NCBI GenBank assembly: GCA_964235615.1
Contig: CAXSEE010000200.1
Location: 1 to 7,695 of the forward strand
Origin: Lichenicoccus sp964235615
Lineage (GTDB): Bacteria; Pseudomonadota; Alphaproteobacteria; Acetobacterales; Acetobacteraceae
Direction of reading: 5' to 3'
DNA: 7,695 bases
The stretch's first letter is position 1, and each line of letters starts with the position of its first letter. A model generated the notes under the pieces. That model searched no databases. It was not told the DNA's origin and saw nothing but the letters and a program-made list of their open reading frames with translations. This document shows positions 4,796-7,695 of this stretch, piece after piece. The translations under genes and the position numbers were made by a program.

Positions 4796-6082
4796 ATGAG
4801 CCAGCTTCGTTCCCGCACCGCGGTCACGCCACTTCGCCGCGACGCCATGCTTGCCTCCGCCGTCATGCGGCCAGCGGTCGACGAGCTGGTGGCGAGCGGG
4901 CGCCCGGCCGAGCCGATGCATTGCCTGCGTCCGGCCGTGATCGAGGCCGACGCGCGGCATTTCGTCGAGAGTTTTCCCGGCGACGTGCTGTACGCGGTGA
5001 AATGCAACCCGGAGCCGGCCGTGCTGCGCGCCGTGTGGGACGGCGGCGTGCGTCATTTCGATTGCGCCTCCGCCCCGGAAGTCTCGCTGGTGCGGCAGAT
5101 GTTTCCCGCAGCCGAGATCCATTTCATGCATCCGGTGAAGTCGCGTCCGGCGATCCGCGAGGCCTACGCGCGCCACGGCGTGCGCGACTTCGTGTTCGAC
5201 AGCGCCGATGAACTCGCCAAGATCCTGCAGGAGACTGATGCCGCGGATGATCTCGGACTGTTCGTGCGCCTGGCACTGCCTCCCGGAGGCGCGATGTACG
5301 ATCTCTCGGGAAAGTTCGGCGCCACACCGGAGGAGGCCGTGCTGCTGCTGCGCGCGGCCCGCGCGCACGCCGTGCGGGTCGGGCTGTCGTTCCATGTCGG
5401 CTCGCAGATGATGGATCCGCTTGCCTACCGTCGCGCGATCGCGTTGGCCGGCGGGACCATCCGCGCGTCCGGCGTGCAGGTGGACGTGCTCGATGTCGGG
5501 GGCGGGTTCCCGGTGCGCTATCCGGATCTCGAGCCGCCGCCGCTCGGCGCGTTCCTGGCCGAGATCGAGGCCGCGTTCGAGGCGCTGGAGCTGCCGGCAA
5601 CGCGGCTCTGGGCCGAGCCGGGCCGTGCCCTGGTGGCTGCCGGGACATCGGTGGTGGTGCAGGTGCAGCTTCGACGCGGCAATGCGCTGTACGTGAACGA
5701 CGGCATCTATGGCAGCCTGTCCGATGCCGGAGCGCCCGGTTTCCGCTTTCCGGTCCGCCTGATCCCGGCCGCCGCTTCAGCGCCCTTCCTCGATGCATCG
5801 CTCGATGCGTTCCCAGGTGAGATCGGCTACTCGCTGTTCGGCCCGACCTGCGACAGCGCCGACCACATGAAGGGGCCGTTCATGCTGCCGGCCTCGGTTG
5901 CCGAAGGCGACTGGATCGAGATCGGCCAGCTCGGAGCCTATGGCGCCTGCCTGCGCACCGCGTTCAACGGCTTCGACCGGGCCGGCCTGGTCGAAGTGCG
6001 GGACCCGCCGATGCTGCGGGCGCCGGAACAAGCGGCCCCGGACGATGACGATGACGTTGCAATACGGGCGTTGGCAGCCTGA
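4796..6082 (+). CDS. Ornithine-decarboxylase-like fold-III PLP-dependent decarboxylase
   Basis: A 428-aa alanine-racemase-fold (type III) decarboxylase. Lys69 in YAVKCNP is the PLP Schiff-base lysine, His200 (SFHVGSQ) stacks on the cofactor, GGGFP (235-239) and EPGR (274-277) bind its phosphate, and FGPTCDSADHM supplies the active-site Cys352-Asp353 pair characteristic of ornithine decarboxylases. A Tyr (GQLGAYG, 382) completes the site. Expected reaction: L-ornithine to putrescine and CO2. Lysine or dual specificity is possible and not decidable by eye. It has about 40 residues before the barrel that I do not recognise and an acidic tail (DDDDD, 416-420). The downstream partner, homospermidine synthase, consumes putrescine and follows after 40 bases, so the two form an operon. 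The gene is probably controlled by the structured leader and small upstream ORF. A 445-aa version from ATG 4745 is less likely. Confidence 0.85.
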   Translation: MSQLRSRTAVTPLRRDAMLASAVMRPAVDELVASGRPAEPMHCLRPAVIEADARHFVESFPGDVLYAVKCNPEPAVLRAVWDGGVRHFDCASAPEVSLVRQMFPAAEIHFMHPVKSRPAIREAYARHGVRDFVFDSADELAKILQETDAADDLGLFVRLALPPGGAMYDLSGKFGATPEEAVLLLRAARAHAVRVGLSFHVGSQMMDPLAYRRAIALAGGTIRASGVQVDVLDVGGGFPVRYPDLEPPPLGAFLAEIEAAFEALELPATRLWAEPGRALVAAGTSVVVQVQLRRGNALYVNDGIYGSLSDAGAPGFRFPVRLIPAAASAPFLDASLDAFPGEIGYSLFGPTCDSADHMKGPFMLPASVAEGDWIEIGQLGAYGACLRTAFNGFDRAGLVEVRDPPMLRAPEQAAPDDDDDVAIRALAA

Positions 6083-6110
6083 TCCTCCGCTATAAGGACA
6101 CCAGAACACA

Positions 6111-6114
6111 GGAG
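6111..6114 (+). promoter_or_regulatory. Ribosome-binding site of homospermidine synthase
   Basis: GGAG (within ACAGGAGCCC), 8 bases before the ATG at 6123. It lies in the 40-base gap after the decarboxylase stop. No terminator-like hairpin is seen in the gap, which supports co-transcription. Confidence 0.6.
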
Positions 6115-6122
6115 CCCGCACG

Positions 6123-7541
6123 ATGAAGCATCTCCGCCTTCACGGCCGCCTCGTCATGGTCGGCTTCGGCAGCATCGGCCAAGGCGTGCTGCCGCTGATC
6201 CTGCGCCATATCGAGATCTCGCCCGAGCAGATCACGATCGTGACCGGCGACGAGCGCGGGGCGGCCGTCGCGGCGGCGTATGGCGTCCGCTTTATCGTCG
6301 AACCGCTCACCCGCGACAACTGCCGCGAGCGGCTGCTGCCGATGCTCGGCATGGGAGATTTCCTGCTCAACCTGTCGGTGGATGTCTCCTCGGTGGCATT
6401 GATGGAATTATGCCGGGAGGTGGGCGCGCTCTACCAGGATACCTGCGTCGAGCCATGGATGGGCGGCTATACCGACCCCTCGCTGACGCCGTCCGAGCGC
6501 TCGAACTATGCGCTGCGCGAGTCTGCCCTGAAGCTGGCCTCGGCCCAGCCGGGGCTGCCGACCGCGCTGATCACGCATGGCGCAAACCCGGGGCTGGTCT
6601 CGCATTTCGTCAAGGAGGCGCTGCTGCATCTGGCCCAAGATGCGGCCGGAGATGCGGGGGAGGCCATCGAGGCTCCGCAATCCCGTGAAGGCTGGGCCGC
6701 ACTCGCGCACCGGCTGGGCGTGAAGGTGATCCACATCGCCGAACGCGACACCCAGGTCGCCGACGTCGCCAAGGCGCGTGGCGAGTTCGTCAACACATGG
6801 TCGGTGGACGGCTTCGTCTCGGAGGGCCGCCAGCCCGCGGAACTCGGCTGGGGCACGCATGAGAATTCATGGCCGGCGGACGCCAAGGGCCATAACTTCG
6901 GCGGCGGTGCGGCGATCTACCTGGAACGTCCAGGTGCGGCGACGCGCGTGCGGAGCTGGACGCCGCTGGAGGGTCCCTACCACGGCTTCCTGATCACCCA
7001 TAACGAGAGCATCTCGATCGCCGACTATTACACCCACCGCGAGCGCGGCATGGTCGCCTACCGTCCGACCGTGCATTACGCCTACCATCCCTGCGACGAC
7101 GCGGTGGTCTCGCTGCATGAGCTGGCCGGCAAGAACTGGCAGATGCAGCCCAGGCAGCGGCTGCTGATGGACGAGATCACGTCGGGCACCGACGAGCTCG
7201 GCGTGCTGCTGATGGGCCATCGCCGCGGCGCCTACTGGTATGGCTCGCGCCTCTCGATCGAGGCCGCCCGCGCGCTGGCGCCTTACAACAACGCGACCAG
7301 CCTGCAGGTAAGCGCGACCGTGCTGGCCGGACTGGTCTGGGCGATCGAGAACCCGGCGCGCGGCGTGGTCGAGCCGGACGAGATCGACCATGCGCGCATC
7401 CTGGAGATCGCCAAGCCCTATCTGGGCGAGCTGGTCGGCGTGTTCTCGGACTGGACCCCGCTCGAAGGGCGCGGCGGCCTGTTCAGCGAGGATCTCGACG
7501 AGAGCAGCCCCTGGCAATTCGGCAATTTCCGGGTAACGTGA
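6123..7541 (+). CDS. hss: Homospermidine synthase (EC 2.5.1.44)
   Basis: A 472-aa protein of normal length for bacterial homospermidine synthases. An N-terminal Rossmann NAD-binding motif, VGFGSIGQG (13-21), is followed by family signatures: TCVEPW (Glu110), THGANPG (Asn155), AERDTQ (Glu207), NTWSVDGF (Trp226), ELGWGTHEN and GPYHGFLITHNESISIADYY (His287). These include the acidic and Trp residues that bind the diamine in the characterised Blastochloris viridis enzyme, as I recall it. The enzyme uses NAD+ to join two putrescines into sym-homospermidine and release ammonia; putrescine plus spermidine-type substrates are also possible. Homospermidine is a common major polyamine of alphaproteobacteria. 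Co-transcribed with the putrescine-forming decarboxylase, with a supporting putrescine source from the agmatinase at the left. The frame is intact throughout. Confidence 0.96.
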   Translation: MKHLRLHGRLVMVGFGSIGQGVLPLILRHIEISPEQITIVTGDERGAAVAAAYGVRFIVEPLTRDNCRERLLPMLGMGDFLLNLSVDVSSVALMELCREVGALYQDTCVEPWMGGYTDPSLTPSERSNYALRESALKLASAQPGLPTALITHGANPGLVSHFVKEALLHLAQDAAGDAGEAIEAPQSREGWAALAHRLGVKVIHIAERDTQVADVAKARGEFVNTWSVDGFVSEGRQPAELGWGTHENSWPADAKGHNFGGGAAIYLERPGAATRVRSWTPLEGPYHGFLITHNESISIADYYTHRERGMVAYRPTVHYAYHPCDDAVVSLHELAGKNWQMQPRQRLLMDEITSGTDELGVLLMGHRRGAYWYGSRLSIEAARALAPYNNATSLQVSATVLAGLVWAIENPARGVVEPDEIDHARILEIAKPYLGELVGVFSDWTPLEGRGGLFSEDLDESSPWQFGNFRVT

Positions 7542-7545
7542 GCGC

Positions 7546-7695
7546 GTGTCGGAACGACCGGACTTTATTCGTCACTGGCGCGATCTCGAAGGCGAGGACG
7601 ACAGCCATTATGACGGCGACACGGAGCTTCAGGCGATCGGGATCTTCCACGTTCCGGAACCGGAAAGGCCCGAGGATTTCCATATCGGCCTCTGC
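7546..7695 (+). CDS. Unknown small protein, possibly cupin-domain, N-terminal part only
   Basis: An open frame from GTG 7546-7548 runs off the window after 50 codons. It starts MSERPDFIRHWRDLEGEDDSHYDG and continues TELQAIGIFHVPEPERPEDF. The 'PxFIRHWRDLE-x-DDSxY-x-G-x-x-ELxxIG' pattern resembles the start of a cupin-domain family I recall from proteobacteria, but the residues that follow do not match the usual GLxRLGIHHExLPPG block, and the cupin metal-binding His/Glu motifs would lie beyond the window. The function is therefore open. It begins 4 bases after the homospermidine synthase stop with no clear Shine-Dalgarno, suggesting translational coupling in the polyamine operon. The start could be earlier in principle, but the family-like MxxxPxFIRHW opening supports this one. 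Confidence 0.55.
   Translation, partial: MSERPDFIRHWRDLEGEDDSHYDGDTELQAIGIFHVPEPERPEDFHIGLC

Noticed and set aside
1..7695. Insertion sequences, CRISPR arrays, tRNA or rRNA genes
   Set aside because: No transposase motifs, long inverted or direct repeats, spaced repeats or cloverleaf-like stretches were seen on either strand.

Overview
The window looks like a GC-rich alphaproteobacterial chromosome. Codon third positions are strongly G/C, and a fold-III 'type III PLP-dependent' decarboxylase sits directly upstream of homospermidine synthase, as is typical of Acetobacteraceae, Rhodospirillales and relatives. I could not run searches, so this placement is an inference from recalled protein families.

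Layout, left to right. The window opens in the last 48 codons of xseA (exodeoxyribonuclease VII large subunit, +), followed by an agmatinase/arginase-family gene (159-1046, +). Next is a block read on the minus strand: an intact HigA-type antitoxin (1164-1466), a damaged higB toxin gene (about 1479-1712), a small unknown protein (1731-2060, apparent TTG start) and an aldo/keto reductase (2071-3078). Divergent from the reductase is a broken FMN-dependent NADH-azoreductase/NAD(P)H oxidoreductase gene (3121-3695, +). It converges with a LOV-domain blue-light sensor gene (3692-4315, -), and their stop codons interlock in one CTAG.

A 480-base non-coding stretch (4316-4795) separates the LOV gene from the polyamine operon. 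Its right half is the most interesting part of the window. It holds a hairpin, a well-placed Shine-Dalgarno followed by a 16-codon upstream ORF (MFSVPHAAMLPHRDVI), several more short perfect stems, and a last 8-bp hairpin with a UNCG loop only 5 bases before the decarboxylase ribosome-binding site. This looks like a structured attenuator leader of the kind known for ornithine decarboxylase genes (the alphaproteobacterial speF RNA motif; the speFL leader peptide of enterobacteria). Identity with either is untested.

The operon then reads ornithine-decarboxylase-like enzyme (4796-6082), homospermidine synthase (6123-7541), and the start of a small soluble protein, possibly a cupin, cut by the window end (7546-).

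Functionally, agmatinase (agmatine to putrescine) and the decarboxylase (ornithine to putrescine) would both feed homospermidine synthase, which joins two putrescines. The stretch between the two polyamine loci is an accessory patch in decay. The higB toxin has lost its start codon and about 13 residues carrying catalytic positions. The azoreductase has a broken start, an in-frame amber codon and a C-terminal deletion.
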